Shown here: in pieces, positions 1 through 8,580 of the stretch
Numbering within the stretch: position 1 is the stretch's first letter
Layout of the letters: each line of letters begins with the position of its first letter
Assembly: GCA_964474755.1 (NCBI GenBank)
Contig: CAYYUG010000012.1
Coordinates: 1 to 64,000, forward strand
Source: GCA-2717185 sp964474755
GTDB taxonomy: Bacteria > Pseudomonadota > Alphaproteobacteria > UBA8366 > GCA-2717185
Reading direction: 5' to 3'
Length of the DNA: 64,000 nt
Made by a program: the position numbers and the translations under genes
Notes under the pieces: model-generated
Seen by the model: the letters and a program-made list of their open reading frames with translations, nothing else
Database searches by the model: none
Told to the model about the DNA's origin: nothing

Positions 1-21
1 AAGGGGGCTTCGCTGCACGGT

Positions 22-864
22 TTAGGGTAGGCCGCTCCCCGGCACGTCTACACGGCAATATTCAACTCGGCCGCTGCGTACTTCGGCAGCGCCAGGGCCC
101 GAACCTGGCGCTGTGCAGATATAGAGCGTCTTGCGGTCGTCGCCACCCAGCATGCAGGCGTAGGAACCAAGTTCACCGGTTGAGATGCGGTGGGTGACCG
201 TGCCGCCTTCGCGAACTCGGATGGTCTCCTTGAGACGCGGGTCGGCGACCCAAATAGCGCCTTCCGCGTCAAGACAGATGCCGTCAGGGAAGTTGGCACC
301 AAGATCGGCCCAGACCCGGTGTTTGGAAAGCGAACCGTCGGTCGCGATGTTCCAGGCGGTTAGGCAATTACCACGTGTCTCTCCGACCACGAGCGTTTTA
401 CCGTCCGGCGTTATGACACTACCATTTGGAAAGCGCAGACCGGTGGCTGCACAATGGACCGAACCGTCTGGATCGACGCGCGCCAAATTGGCCGTCTTCT
501 CCACCGGTTCCTCATAATGGTTGTAACCGAAATTGCCGACATATGCGCGACCGTTGTCGCTTACAACCATATCGTTGCAGTGATATCCGGCGACTGACGA
601 TAGGTCGGCGTGCTCGATGAGCCCATCCTCTGTCAGCTTCAGTAGTTTGCGATCTTTCATGGAAACGATCAGCATCGTACCATCCGGTAGCCAGCCTAGA
701 CCGGAAGGCTGGTTCGGCACCGTCGCTATGCTTTCCCGCTTGCCTGCGGGATCAACCTTTAAAACCTCTTGAGCGTAGAAGTCGGACAGGTAGAGATGCC
801 CATCGCGCCAGCGCGGGCCCTCGCCGAAATAAATGCCGTCCAGCAATACGGTAAGTTCGGTCAT
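22..864 (-). CDS. SMP-30/gluconolactonase-family protein
   Basis: Six-bladed beta-propeller lactonase-type protein of 280 aa, likely a soluble metal-dependent sugar-lactone or related ester hydrolase. Visible family marks are the N-terminal GEGPRW with its metal-binding Glu, the HCNDM segment with its Asn, FPNGS followed by TPDGKTL, and FPDGICLD with the metal-binding Asp. A longer frame runs to 936, but it would overlap the upstream aminotransferase and the homologous part begins at MTELTVLLDG, so the ATG at 864 is chosen; this leaves a 10-base gap to the neighbour. It is the last gene of a three-gene minus-strand run with two PLP aminotransferases, which suggests a shared catabolic role. 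The natural substrate cannot be read from the sequence. Confidence 0.85.
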   Translation of the reverse strand: MTELTVLLDGIYFGEGPRWRDGHLYLSDFYAQEVLKVDPAGKRESIATVPNQPSGLGWLPDGTMLIVSMKDRKLLKLTEDGLIEHADLSSVAGYHCNDMVVSDNGRAYVGNFGYNHYEEPVEKTANLARVDPDGSVHCAATGLRFPNGSVITPDGKTLVVGETRGNCLTAWNIATDGSLSKHRVWADLGANFPDGICLDAEGAIWVADPRLKETIRVREGGTVTHRISTGELGSYACMLGGDDRKTLYICTAPGSGPGAAEVRSGRVEYCRVDVPGSGLP

Positions 865-874
865 CGTGCGATCC

Positions 875-1795
875 TCAGTTTGAGTGTTTGAGGTATTGGC
901 CGTACCAGTCGCAATCGACGAAATCGACATAGGCATCGATCAGTTGTTTCGTCACCGGTCCCGGGACAGACCCGTCACCGACAGTCGCGCCGTTTACCTT
1001 GCTCACCGGACAGATGCAAAAGCTGGTCGAAGTGACGAATACCTCATCTGCGTTGATCGCATCAAAGGTGTCGAGATCGGCTTCCTCTACTGTCATCCCG
1101 GCCGTTTGCGCAAGGTCTATGGCAGTCTGCCGGCTGACACCTGGCAAGACATAGCGTTCCTTTGGCGTCAGCAACTTACCATTCTTTACCAAAAAGAGAT
1201 TGTTCCCCTTTCCTTCGGCGAGGTTGCCATTGGTGTCAAGCAGCACTGCCCAGGCGTCCGGGTCTCGCGCCTTCACGTCAAGCTCGGCTAAAATCAAATT
1301 TAGATAGTTATGGGTTTTGGCGCGTGGGCTCATCGTATCAGGCGGCGGTCGGCGCACCGATGAGGTCATGAGGCTGATGCCATCGCGGTAGTAATGGGAA
1401 CGCTCGCGAAAGGGTAGGGGCCGCGACTCGACTATCACGGTGCGCTCTGGATAGTCGGGCCATCGCAGCTTGTCGGCTGGGTCCATGCCACGAGTAACAC
1501 GCTGTGTCAGCCAAATATCCTCGTCAGGTCCAACATTTTTTAAATTGTGTGTGGCAACCTCTTCAGTCGCTTTGGCGATGGTTTTCCGTGAAACAATGGG
1601 ATCAATCTGGAGATAATTAAGAGAGCGATAGAAGCGGTCAAGATGCTCGTCGAGTTTAAAGATGCGGTGACCGAAGGTCCGTGTGGTGTCAAACGCTCCG
1701 TCACCATATTTAAAGCCTCGGTCGCGGATCGGCACCAGCGCTTCGTTCTCTGGCACGATTTTACCGTTCAGCCAGACTACCCAATCATTTGACAT
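875..1795 (-). CDS. PLP-dependent aminotransferase class IV (BCAT / D-amino-acid transaminase fold)
   Basis: A fold-type IV aminotransferase of 306 aa, the usual family length. The N-terminal part has the RGFKYGDGAFDTTR block typical of the family. The PLP lysine is in RAKTHNYL near residue 159, and the cofactor-binding Glu is in NLAEGKGNNLF about 35 residues later. Members include branched-chain aminotransferase, D-amino acid transaminase, aminodeoxychorismate lyase and (R)-amine transaminases; the motifs do not settle which this is. The gene lies 12 bases downstream of the class III aminotransferase and 10 bases upstream of the SMP-30 gene, so the three are probably co-transcribed. Confidence 0.88.
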   Translation of the reverse strand: MSNDWVVWLNGKIVPENEALVPIRDRGFKYGDGAFDTTRTFGHRIFKLDEHLDRFYRSLNYLQIDPIVSRKTIAKATEEVATHNLKNVGPDEDIWLTQRVTRGMDPADKLRWPDYPERTVIVESRPLPFRERSHYYRDGISLMTSSVRRPPPDTMSPRAKTHNYLNLILAELDVKARDPDAWAVLLDTNGNLAEGKGNNLFLVKNGKLLTPKERYVLPGVSRQTAIDLAQTAGMTVEEADLDTFDAINADEVFVTSTSFCICPVSKVNGATVGDGSVPGPVTKQLIDAYVDFVDCDWYGQYLKHSN

Positions 1796-1807
1796 GGTCT
1801 TCTCCTT

Positions 1808-3130
1808 TTATTTCGCTGTTTGCGGTGCATCTTTTGCTGCATCGAGTGCGCCACGGAAACAGGCTAGGAAAGCGTCGATCTCTGCATCGCCCATCGGGGT
1901 CGACAGGGAACAAACGCCTCGTTCGTTTACGAAAATACCGTCGTCGCGCATGTGGCTTAGGATCAATGATAAGAATGTCTTCTCCTGCGGGCTCATGAGC
2001 GAGGAGCGGTAGTCACTAAGCGCCCGGTTGTGCACATGAATGCGCAGCAGCGACTGCAAACCAGTTACCTGCCCCGGTACACCTGCGTCGTTGAACGCTG
2101 CCGTGATCCCGTTGCGCGCCCGGTCTCCTAATATTTCGAGGCGGTTTATCTCGTCCTGACCGTAATGCAGCATTGCCGCCTCGCCGGCAACCATGGTGAC
2201 TGGATTGGCGTTGAAGGTTCCACCATGCGGAAGCAGCGGCTTGCTCTGCGTCGGGTCAAAGACACTCATCACCTTGGCCGAACCACCAACAGCGCCAACT
2301 GGGTAGCCGCCGCCGATGATTTTTCCGACGGCGGATAGGTCCGGCGATATGCCGAACACTTCCTGACCGCCGCCATAACCTATCCGGAGCGTGATGACTT
2401 CGTCGAATACCAGTAGCACGCCGGTGTCTTCACGGACGCGCTTCAGCATGTCGATGAATTCAGGCGTCGCTGGAATAAGGCCGGCGCGGTTTGGCATTAG
2501 GTCGATCACCACGCAGGCTAGAACCTCTGCGTGGTTGCGCAGGATGCGTTCGGCTTCATCTGGTTTGTTGAAGGGAATGACCACAACTTCGTTGAGTACA
2601 CTTTTCGGTGTACCCTTAGTGTAGGCAACGGATTTAGGATCAGCGTTGCCCCAAGTTTCCGGCGTTGGGTCGAGGCTAATTTCTGCGAAGTCGTAGGCGC
2701 CATGATAGGCCCCCTCGCATTTGGCAATCTTCGGCTTGTCTGTGTATGCCCTTGCTGCTTTGATCGCATTCATCACCGCTTCCGATCCTGAATTGCAAAA
2801 TCGGATCTGTTCGAACGTTGCAATACGTTTGCAGAGAAGTTCAGCGAAGCGGATTTCCAACTCGGTCGCCATGGGGAAGGCGGTGCCGCGTCCGATTTGT
2901 TCACTAACGGCGGCATTGATCGCTGGATACGCGTGGCCGTGAATTAGGGAATTATAATTGTTGGTAAAGTCGATTCGCTCGACGCCTTCTGCGTCGGTCA
3001 GGCGGCAGCCGCTGCCGTGTGACGCATAAAACGGATGTGGTTTCATGTAGACGGTCGTTCGCGTGTTGCCGCCCGGCATGACCTTGACCGCTCGATTGTA
3101 AAGCGCCTGCGAAACCGGCATCGTTGCCAT
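1808..3130 (-). CDS. class III aminotransferase, glutamate-1-semialdehyde aminomutase-like
   Basis: A 440-aa fold-type I PLP enzyme. It shows the FCNSGSEAVMNAIKAAR cofactor-phosphate region, the VFDEVITLR aspartate segment, and the PLP lysine in VGKIIGGGYPVGAVGG near residue 270. The overall pattern is closest to glutamate-1-semialdehyde 2,1-aminomutases. Many catabolic omega-amino acid and beta-amino acid aminotransferases share this look, and the position in a catabolic cluster makes a non-tetrapyrrole role more likely (inference). It begins the minus-strand operon, divergent from hyuA with about 110 bases between the starts, which probably holds both promoters. Confidence 0.87.
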   Translation of the reverse strand: MATMPVSQALYNRAVKVMPGGNTRTTVYMKPHPFYASHGSGCRLTDAEGVERIDFTNNYNSLIHGHAYPAINAAVSEQIGRGTAFPMATELEIRFAELLCKRIATFEQIRFCNSGSEAVMNAIKAARAYTDKPKIAKCEGAYHGAYDFAEISLDPTPETWGNADPKSVAYTKGTPKSVLNEVVVIPFNKPDEAERILRNHAEVLACVVIDLMPNRAGLIPATPEFIDMLKRVREDTGVLLVFDEVITLRIGYGGGQEVFGISPDLSAVGKIIGGGYPVGAVGGSAKVMSVFDPTQSKPLLPHGGTFNANPVTMVAGEAAMLHYGQDEINRLEILGDRARNGITAAFNDAGVPGQVTGLQSLLRIHVHNRALSDYRSSLMSPQEKTFLSLILSHMRDDGIFVNERGVCSLSTPMGDAEIDAFLACFRGALDAAKDAPQTAK

Positions 3131-3241
3131 TTCGTTGCCTCCTAGTTGTCAAGTAATGCGTCGTTTGACAGGCTAGCCCAAGTCCCGCGGGACTGCCAAA
3201 CCGGTGCGTCCCACCGGACAACTTTCGGATCGAGGAAAGTT

Positions 3242-5299
3242 ATGCGTATCGGCGTGGATATCGGCGGCACTTTTACGGATTTGGCCTGCATTGACGATGA
3301 TGGTGTCCTGAATGCCGCCAAAACACCATCGACGCCGGACGATCCATCAAACGGCGTCATGGACGGGGTGCTGCTGCTTGCCCAATCCATGGGGTGCACG
3401 GTTGCCGAATTACTTGGTGCGACGAGCCTATTTCTTCATGGCTCAACCGTTGCTACCAACTTGGTCGTCGAGCGGAAGGGCGCGCCATTGGGTCTGATCA
3501 CCACCAAGGGGTTTCGCGACATCATCGAGCTCCGCGACGGTAGCAAGCAAAACCGATATGATATACGTGCGCCCTTCCCGCAACCGCTGATCCGGCGTCC
3601 TGAGCGCCTCGAAGTACTGGAACGGATTAACGCGCGCGGCGAATTGGAAACATCGCTCGACGAAGCGGCGGTGCGCGGTGCCATCGCGACGCTGCGCGAG
3701 GCGGGTGTCGAAGGGCTTGTGGTCTTCTTCGTAAATGCGCACCGCAACGGGTCGCACGAAACGAGGGTGCGCGAATTGGTAGCAGAAAGCGGCTGGGCGC
3801 CTTTCGTCTCGCTGTCACATGAGGTGTTGAGCCGCGAAGGGGAGTACGAACGGATTAGCACTGCGGCGGTGAACGCCTATGTTGGCCCCGGCCTTGGCGG
3901 TTATTTAAAGCGATTAGCTGAAAAATTGGGGGCGGCAGGATTGACCGCTCCGGTCCTGGTTATGCAGTCGACGGGAGGCGTCTTACCACTCAACCATGCG
4001 GTCAATCACGCGGTGGGGTCGGTCACCAGCGGTCCGGCTGGTGGCGCTATGGCTGGTGCCTTGTTTGCGCGGCTCACTGATGAAAGCCATCTCGTCACCT
4101 ACGATATGGGTGGGACTAGTACCGACATTTGTCTCATTGAGGAAGGTGTCCCGTTAGAGCGCCAAGCGACACAGTTGGACGAGGTCAAGATAGCCGTCTC
4201 CGCTCTCGACATTTCGGCGTTGGGGGCAGGCGGCGGCAGTATCGCCTGGATTGTTCCTGGCGGCATCCTCGACCTTGGACCTCACAGCGCCGGAGCAGTG
4301 CCAGGTCCCGCTTGTTACGGACGCGGTGGAGAGCTGCCAACGTTGACCGATGCAAACTTGGTGCTTGGTTTGATCGAGCCGGAAACTTTCTTGGGCGGAC
4401 GATTAGCCCTCGACCGTGAACTGGCACAACAAGCGATTAGGACACATATTGCTGAGCTATTGAACCTCTCTGTCGAAGACGCCGCACGAGCGGTTAATGT
4501 GTTAGCCAGCGCGCGGATCGCGGAAGGCATTCGCGCTAATACGGTGCGGCGCGGACTTGATCCGCGCGAATTTACGATCTTCTCTTTCGGAGGTGCTGGT
4601 GGACTGCACGCGGCTGCAGTGGCGCTTGAACTAGAATTCCCGCGCGCCATCGTACCGCGCGAAGCGTCGGTTTTGTCCGCCTTGGGCTTCCTCGCCGCTG
4701 ATGTGCGGCATGATTTGCAACGCGCCTATGGACGCCCAATGGTCGATCTGAAGACGGGTGATTTGCGTGACCTGTTCACAACCCTGAAAGAAGAGGCGCG
4801 AACGATTCTATCGGCCGAGGGGTTCCACGAAAACCAGATGCGGTTTGAGTGCTTTGCAGATTGCCGCTACATGCGCCAAGTCTACAATGTACCAGTTGGA
4901 TTGCCGTGTCTCGATCGTGGCGATTCAATCGACTGGCTGATTGATGATTTCGAGGAGGCCTATGGTGCGCTATACCAGCATGTGCACGAGCGCGATGCGA
5001 TTGTCGTCGACACTTGCCGTATAGTTGCCTATGGCGCGCTACCCGATTTAGCGTTGCCACAAGGTTCAACAGGCAGCATCGATCCTGGTCCAGCGTTTCG
5101 CGGCACGCGGCAGGTTTATTTCGGCGAATGGCTCGAGTCAGAGACCTACTGGTTCAATGATTTATTGCCGGGCATGCGTATCGCCGGCCCGGCGCTGATC
5201 GATTCCGAGTCGACGACTGTTGCCTTGCCGCCGGACATAGCGGCTGAGGTTGATCCCTATGGTTCGCTTATCATCAATAATCCCGGAGGCGTGGCATGA
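3242..5299 (+). CDS. hyuA: hydantoinase/oxoprolinase subunit A (first copy)
   Basis: The ATP-binding subunit (685 aa) of a HyuAB-type enzyme. These use ATP to open cyclic amides such as 5-oxoproline or N-methylhydantoin, or carboxylate ketones such as acetone. The protein starts with the actin-like phosphate loop GVDIGGTFTDL at residues 3-13 and has a second nucleotide motif DMGGTSTD near 288 and FGGAGGLHAAA near 450. The reading frame is open back to 3146, but the ATG at 3242 has a GAGGAAAG ribosome site at 3232-3239 and fits the family's N-terminus. The stop overlaps the hyuB start by 4 bases. It is one of three non-identical copies in the window; the substrate is unknown. Confidence 0.93.
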   Translation: MRIGVDIGGTFTDLACIDDDGVLNAAKTPSTPDDPSNGVMDGVLLLAQSMGCTVAELLGATSLFLHGSTVATNLVVERKGAPLGLITTKGFRDIIELRDGSKQNRYDIRAPFPQPLIRRPERLEVLERINARGELETSLDEAAVRGAIATLREAGVEGLVVFFVNAHRNGSHETRVRELVAESGWAPFVSLSHEVLSREGEYERISTAAVNAYVGPGLGGYLKRLAEKLGAAGLTAPVLVMQSTGGVLPLNHAVNHAVGSVTSGPAGGAMAGALFARLTDESHLVTYDMGGTSTDICLIEEGVPLERQATQLDEVKIAVSALDISALGAGGGSIAWIVPGGILDLGPHSAGAVPGPACYGRGGELPTLTDANLVLGLIEPETFLGGRLALDRELAQQAIRTHIAELLNLSVEDAARAVNVLASARIAEGIRANTVRRGLDPREFTIFSFGGAGGLHAAAVALELEFPRAIVPREASVLSALGFLAADVRHDLQRAYGRPMVDLKTGDLRDLFTTLKEEARTILSAEGFHENQMRFECFADCRYMRQVYNVPVGLPCLDRGDSIDWLIDDFEEAYGALYQHVHERDAIVVDTCRIVAYGALPDLALPQGSTGSIDPGPAFRGTRQVYFGEWLESETYWFNDLLPGMRIAGPALIDSESTTVALPPDIAAEVDPYGSLIINNPGGVA

Positions 5300-6966
5300 G
5301 TGCCATCGATCCCCTTACGCTGGCTGTCGTGCGGCACAAGCTGTTGGCAGTAACCGAGGAAGTGGTTGAAACTATGGTGCGTACTTGCTTTTCGCCCTTG
5401 CTCAACCAGTCACGCGACCTATCGGCAGTGGTTTTGAATGGGGAAGCACAGGTCGTGGCGCAGGCGGAACGGACGCCGATTCATATGGGTGCGATGCCCT
5501 TTGCCGTGCGCGCCATGGCTGAGGATTTTACGGGCGCCGTGGCGCCTGGCGACGTGCTGATGGCGAATGATCCATATTGGGGCGGCAGCCATCTGCCGGA
5601 TATCACCTTGGCGAAACCAGTGTTCCGCGAAGGACTGCTGTGTTTCTGGGTGGCTATCCGCGCCCATCAGAGTGACACTGGCGGTATTTCCGCCGGCGGC
5701 TATAGCCCCAGCGCGCGGGAAATCTGGCATGAAGGCATCCGCATCCCGCCGGTAAAACTGATGGAAAAAGGTGTCCTACGCGAAGATATGCTGCGGCTGG
5801 TCTGCGAGAACACACGTAAGCCGGAGGATACGCGCGGCGATCTCATGGCGATGGTCGCATCGGTTAATGTGGGTATGGACCGTCTCGGCGCCTTGCTTGA
5901 TCGCTATGGTGTCGGCGAAATTCAAAGGTGCAGCTGCGCGATCCTTGATGCAGGCGAGGCGGCTATGCGCGCGCATATCAGCCGCTGGAAGCCGGGGGTC
6001 TACAAGGCGACGAGTTGGTATGATCACGACGGTGTTGCGACTGAACGCTTTCCGGTGCCGGTGACTATTACGGTCAAAGAAGACGAGGTCGAGATAGATT
6101 TACGCGACGCGCCGGATCAATTGCCCTCCTACCTTAACAGTCCGATCGCTAACACCAGCGCCTGTGTATACATATCGTTTTTCTATCTCTGCAACGATCA
6201 ACAAGTGCAAAATGAGGGCAGCACACGAGCTATCAATATCTTGACCCGTAAGGGCACCGTCGTTGATCCGGTCTCTCCCGCACCGGTTACCGGGAGTACT
6301 ACTTTCGCCGCCGCCGTTATAATCGAGGCCGTTCTAAAAGCGATGCAGGGCGCCGCACCGGCCGCTGTCGTCGCCGGATCTGCGCGCCGCTTCCGTTACG
6401 TTATTGCGGGAAACGAACCGGAAACTGGGAGCTATATCTACCATTATTTTTCAAACAAGGGTGGCTTCGGTGCGAACCAAAACGAGGATGGCTGGATTAA
6501 TGTTGGTGGCTTTCAGAACCCCGGCGGCACGCCAAGCGCAAGCCTTGAGCGGGTTGAAGCGACTTATCCACTGCAGATAGAGGAATATGGTGTTACAGCG
6601 GAAAGCGGCGGCGCGGGCAAGCAACGTGGCGGCGTTGGTGGTGTATTTGCCTTGCGCTACCGTGGCACTGGACAGGCGCTCCTCAATATCGCCGGTGAAG
6701 GCACCCTCGTGGCTCCCTTCGGGGCCGACGGCGGTGAGGAAGGGGCTCCGCATGCCATTTGGATTGAGCGTGATAACGAACGAATAGATCTGACCGGACG
6801 CAGTAACGACGTACCTTTGGAACCGGGTGATCTGGTCATCCACCTTTCTGCAGGCGGTGGTGGCTGCGGCGATCCGAAAGAGCGGGACCGAAAGCTGGTT
6901 GAGCGGGATGTTGCGTATGGCTATATCAGCACTGAGACGGCCCGCAGCGTGTATGGTGCAGAGTGA
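5296..6966 (+). CDS. hyuB: hydantoinase/oxoprolinase subunit B (first copy)
   Basis: The HyuB partner (556 aa) with the conserved NDPYWGGSHLPD block near residues 91-102, believed to form the catalytic site. A C-terminal glycine-rich run (YGVTAESGGAGKQRGGVGG, and later SAGGGGCGDP) is also typical. It starts at an ATGA overlap with hyuA, so the two are translationally coupled. The protein is full length. A methyltransferase and an M19 dipeptidase follow at once, so the product of ring opening may be an amide or dipeptide handled by those enzymes (inference). Confidence 0.93.
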   Translation: MSAIDPLTLAVVRHKLLAVTEEVVETMVRTCFSPLLNQSRDLSAVVLNGEAQVVAQAERTPIHMGAMPFAVRAMAEDFTGAVAPGDVLMANDPYWGGSHLPDITLAKPVFREGLLCFWVAIRAHQSDTGGISAGGYSPSAREIWHEGIRIPPVKLMEKGVLREDMLRLVCENTRKPEDTRGDLMAMVASVNVGMDRLGALLDRYGVGEIQRCSCAILDAGEAAMRAHISRWKPGVYKATSWYDHDGVATERFPVPVTITVKEDEVEIDLRDAPDQLPSYLNSPIANTSACVYISFFYLCNDQQVQNEGSTRAINILTRKGTVVDPVSPAPVTGSTTFAAAVIIEAVLKAMQGAAPAAVVAGSARRFRYVIAGNEPETGSYIYHYFSNKGGFGANQNEDGWINVGGFQNPGGTPSASLERVEATYPLQIEEYGVTAESGGAGKQRGGVGGVFALRYRGTGQALLNIAGEGTLVAPFGADGGEEGAPHAIWIERDNERIDLTGRSNDVPLEPGDLVIHLSAGGGGCGDPKERDRKLVERDVAYGYISTETARSVYGAE

Positions 6967-6984
6967 AGATTGCGATGGTGTTTT

Positions 6985-7620
6985 GTGTCCAAGAAACTTG
7001 AAGGGTTCGTCGCGCGATTAACCGCGTTAGGCGGAGGGTCAGGGGATTCGCGGGATATTTATGATGACTGGGCAACGACTTATGAACGGAACCTGCAGCA
7101 AGACTACGGCTATATCGCTCCGCGCATCGCGTCGGAGGCGTTAGCCAAGCACTGTCCTGATAGGGATACGCGTATACTGGATCTTGGATGCGGAACCGGT
7201 TTGGTCGGGAGTGAACTAGTCGCCCGTGGGTTTCGGTATTTAGACGGCTTGGATATTTCACAAAAGATGCTGGACGAGGCGCACGCCAAGGGAATTTACG
7301 GTGACCTCATGGCTGGCGACATGACCCGTCCGATTGATCTTGGCGGACGTCAGTTCGGGGCAGCCATTGGAGTAGGTTGTTTCGGTGGCGGACATCTCGG
7401 GCCAGAGCATCTGGCGAACCTGATCGAGTGTGTCGTCCCGGGTGGTCTGCTGGTGCTCTACATAAATGGCATCCCCTACGTCGAAGATGACTATCAAGGG
7501 CAATTTAAGGCGCTTGAAGCAGCAGGTATCTGGCGGATGGCGTTGACTGAGATGTCGAACTATATGCAGGCGCTAGAGCGACCAGGCTGGGTCGTCGTGG
7601 CGCATCGCGCCAGAGCATAA
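6985..7620 (+). CDS. class I SAM-dependent methyltransferase
   Basis: A small Rossmann-fold methyltransferase of about 211 aa. The SAM-binding motif ILDLGCGTGLVG is clear, followed by LDGLDISQKMLDEA, the typical strand-2 acidic segment. The start is uncertain: GTG at 6985 gives MSKKLEGF, and an in-frame TTG at 6970 would add five residues; neither has a strong ribosome site. The YDDWATTYERNL stretch before the SAM motif resembles small-molecule methyltransferases. It sits 18 bases after hyuB and 2 bases before the dipeptidase, so it is part of that operon. The methyl acceptor is unknown. Confidence 0.82.
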   Translation: MSKKLEGFVARLTALGGGSGDSRDIYDDWATTYERNLQQDYGYIAPRIASEALAKHCPDRDTRILDLGCGTGLVGSELVARGFRYLDGLDISQKMLDEAHAKGIYGDLMAGDMTRPIDLGGRQFGAAIGVGCFGGGHLGPEHLANLIECVVPGGLLVLYINGIPYVEDDYQGQFKALEAAGIWRMALTEMSNYMQALERPGWVVVAHRARA

Positions 7621-7622
7621 TC

Positions 7623-8576
7623 ATGTTGATTTGGGATGCACATGCCGGCTTCGAGTTAAACTCGGTCGCCGACCTCGAGACGCTTTCAGTTTGGAAAGAC
7701 GCGGGTGTTGGATTTTTGTCTGTCAATGTCGGTTATGACGTTTTTCCTTGGCAGAATACGGTCAAGGCGCTTTCGATGGCACGCGATTGGCTGCAAGAGA
7801 CTGATGGCTATCGGCTAGTCGGGTCGGTCGCGGAGATCGATGAGGCCATTGCTGCGGGAGAGATGGCGGTGGCCTTTGATATCGAGGGGATGAATGCGCT
7901 AGACGGTTCGGTGGACATGGTCCCCTTTTATCACTTTCTGGGCGTGCGTCAGATGCTTTTTGCCTACAATCTTAACAATGCAGCAGGTGGTGGCTGTCAT
8001 GACGATGATAATGGGTTGACTGAATTTGGTCGAGCGGTGATCGCTGAGATGAACGAAGCTGGCATGCTAGTCGACTGTTCCCACTGCGGCTATCGCACGA
8101 CCATGGAGGCCATGGATTATTCGAGCGACCCGGTGGTGTTTTCCCACTCCAACGCACGGGCCCTGCGTGATCATGAGCGCAATATTTGTGGCGACCAGGC
8201 CGTCCGTTGTGCAGAAACCGGTGGTGTCGTGGGGGTAAACGGTATCAATCTTTTCGTAGGTGCGGATGACACTACTTCTGAAGCGGTCGTCGATCACATC
8301 GATTATTATGTTAACCTTGTTGGCGCAGAACATGTTGGTATCGGACTAGATTATTTCCATCCACTAGACGAGGCCCCTGGTTTTGAGGTGACGCTGGCCG
8401 GCAATGAGCGGTTTTGGCCGAAAGCGCAATATCCTGATATCGCGGTGCGCTGTGCGGCGCCCAACCAGTTCACCGAAATAGCCGATGCGATGCGGCGGCG
8501 TAATCATTCGGAGACAGTTGTTGAGAAGGTGCTTGGTGGCAACTTCAGGCGCGTTGCCAGTGAGGTCTGGAAATAA
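7623..8576 (+). CDS. peptidase M19 family (membrane dipeptidase-like)
   Basis: A 317-aa member of the renal/microbial dipeptidase family, a binuclear zinc TIM-barrel amidohydrolase. Expected features are present: the bridging Glu in FDIEGMNAL, the zinc His in VDCSHCGYRT, the SHSNAR motif, GIGLDYF and the C-terminal VLGGNFRRV. The N-terminal HxD zinc motif is altered: the protein begins MLIWDAHAGF, so Gly replaces the Asp two residues after His7. Either this is a subfamily with a changed metal site or activity is altered. It is the last gene of the hyuAB-methyltransferase operon, and its stop lies 5 bases from the convergent permease gene. Confidence 0.87.
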   Translation: MLIWDAHAGFELNSVADLETLSVWKDAGVGFLSVNVGYDVFPWQNTVKALSMARDWLQETDGYRLVGSVAEIDEAIAAGEMAVAFDIEGMNALDGSVDMVPFYHFLGVRQMLFAYNLNNAAGGGCHDDDNGLTEFGRAVIAEMNEAGMLVDCSHCGYRTTMEAMDYSSDPVVFSHSNARALRDHERNICGDQAVRCAETGGVVGVNGINLFVGADDTTSEAVVDHIDYYVNLVGAEHVGIGLDYFHPLDEAPGFEVTLAGNERFWPKAQYPDIAVRCAAPNQFTEIADAMRRRNHSETVVEKVLGGNFRRVASEVWK

Positions 8577-8580
8577 GCGT

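Noticed and set aside
1808..3130. Naming the class III aminotransferase hemL.
   Set aside because: The motifs fit, but the catabolic neighbours and lack of tetrapyrrole genes make a housekeeping role unproven.
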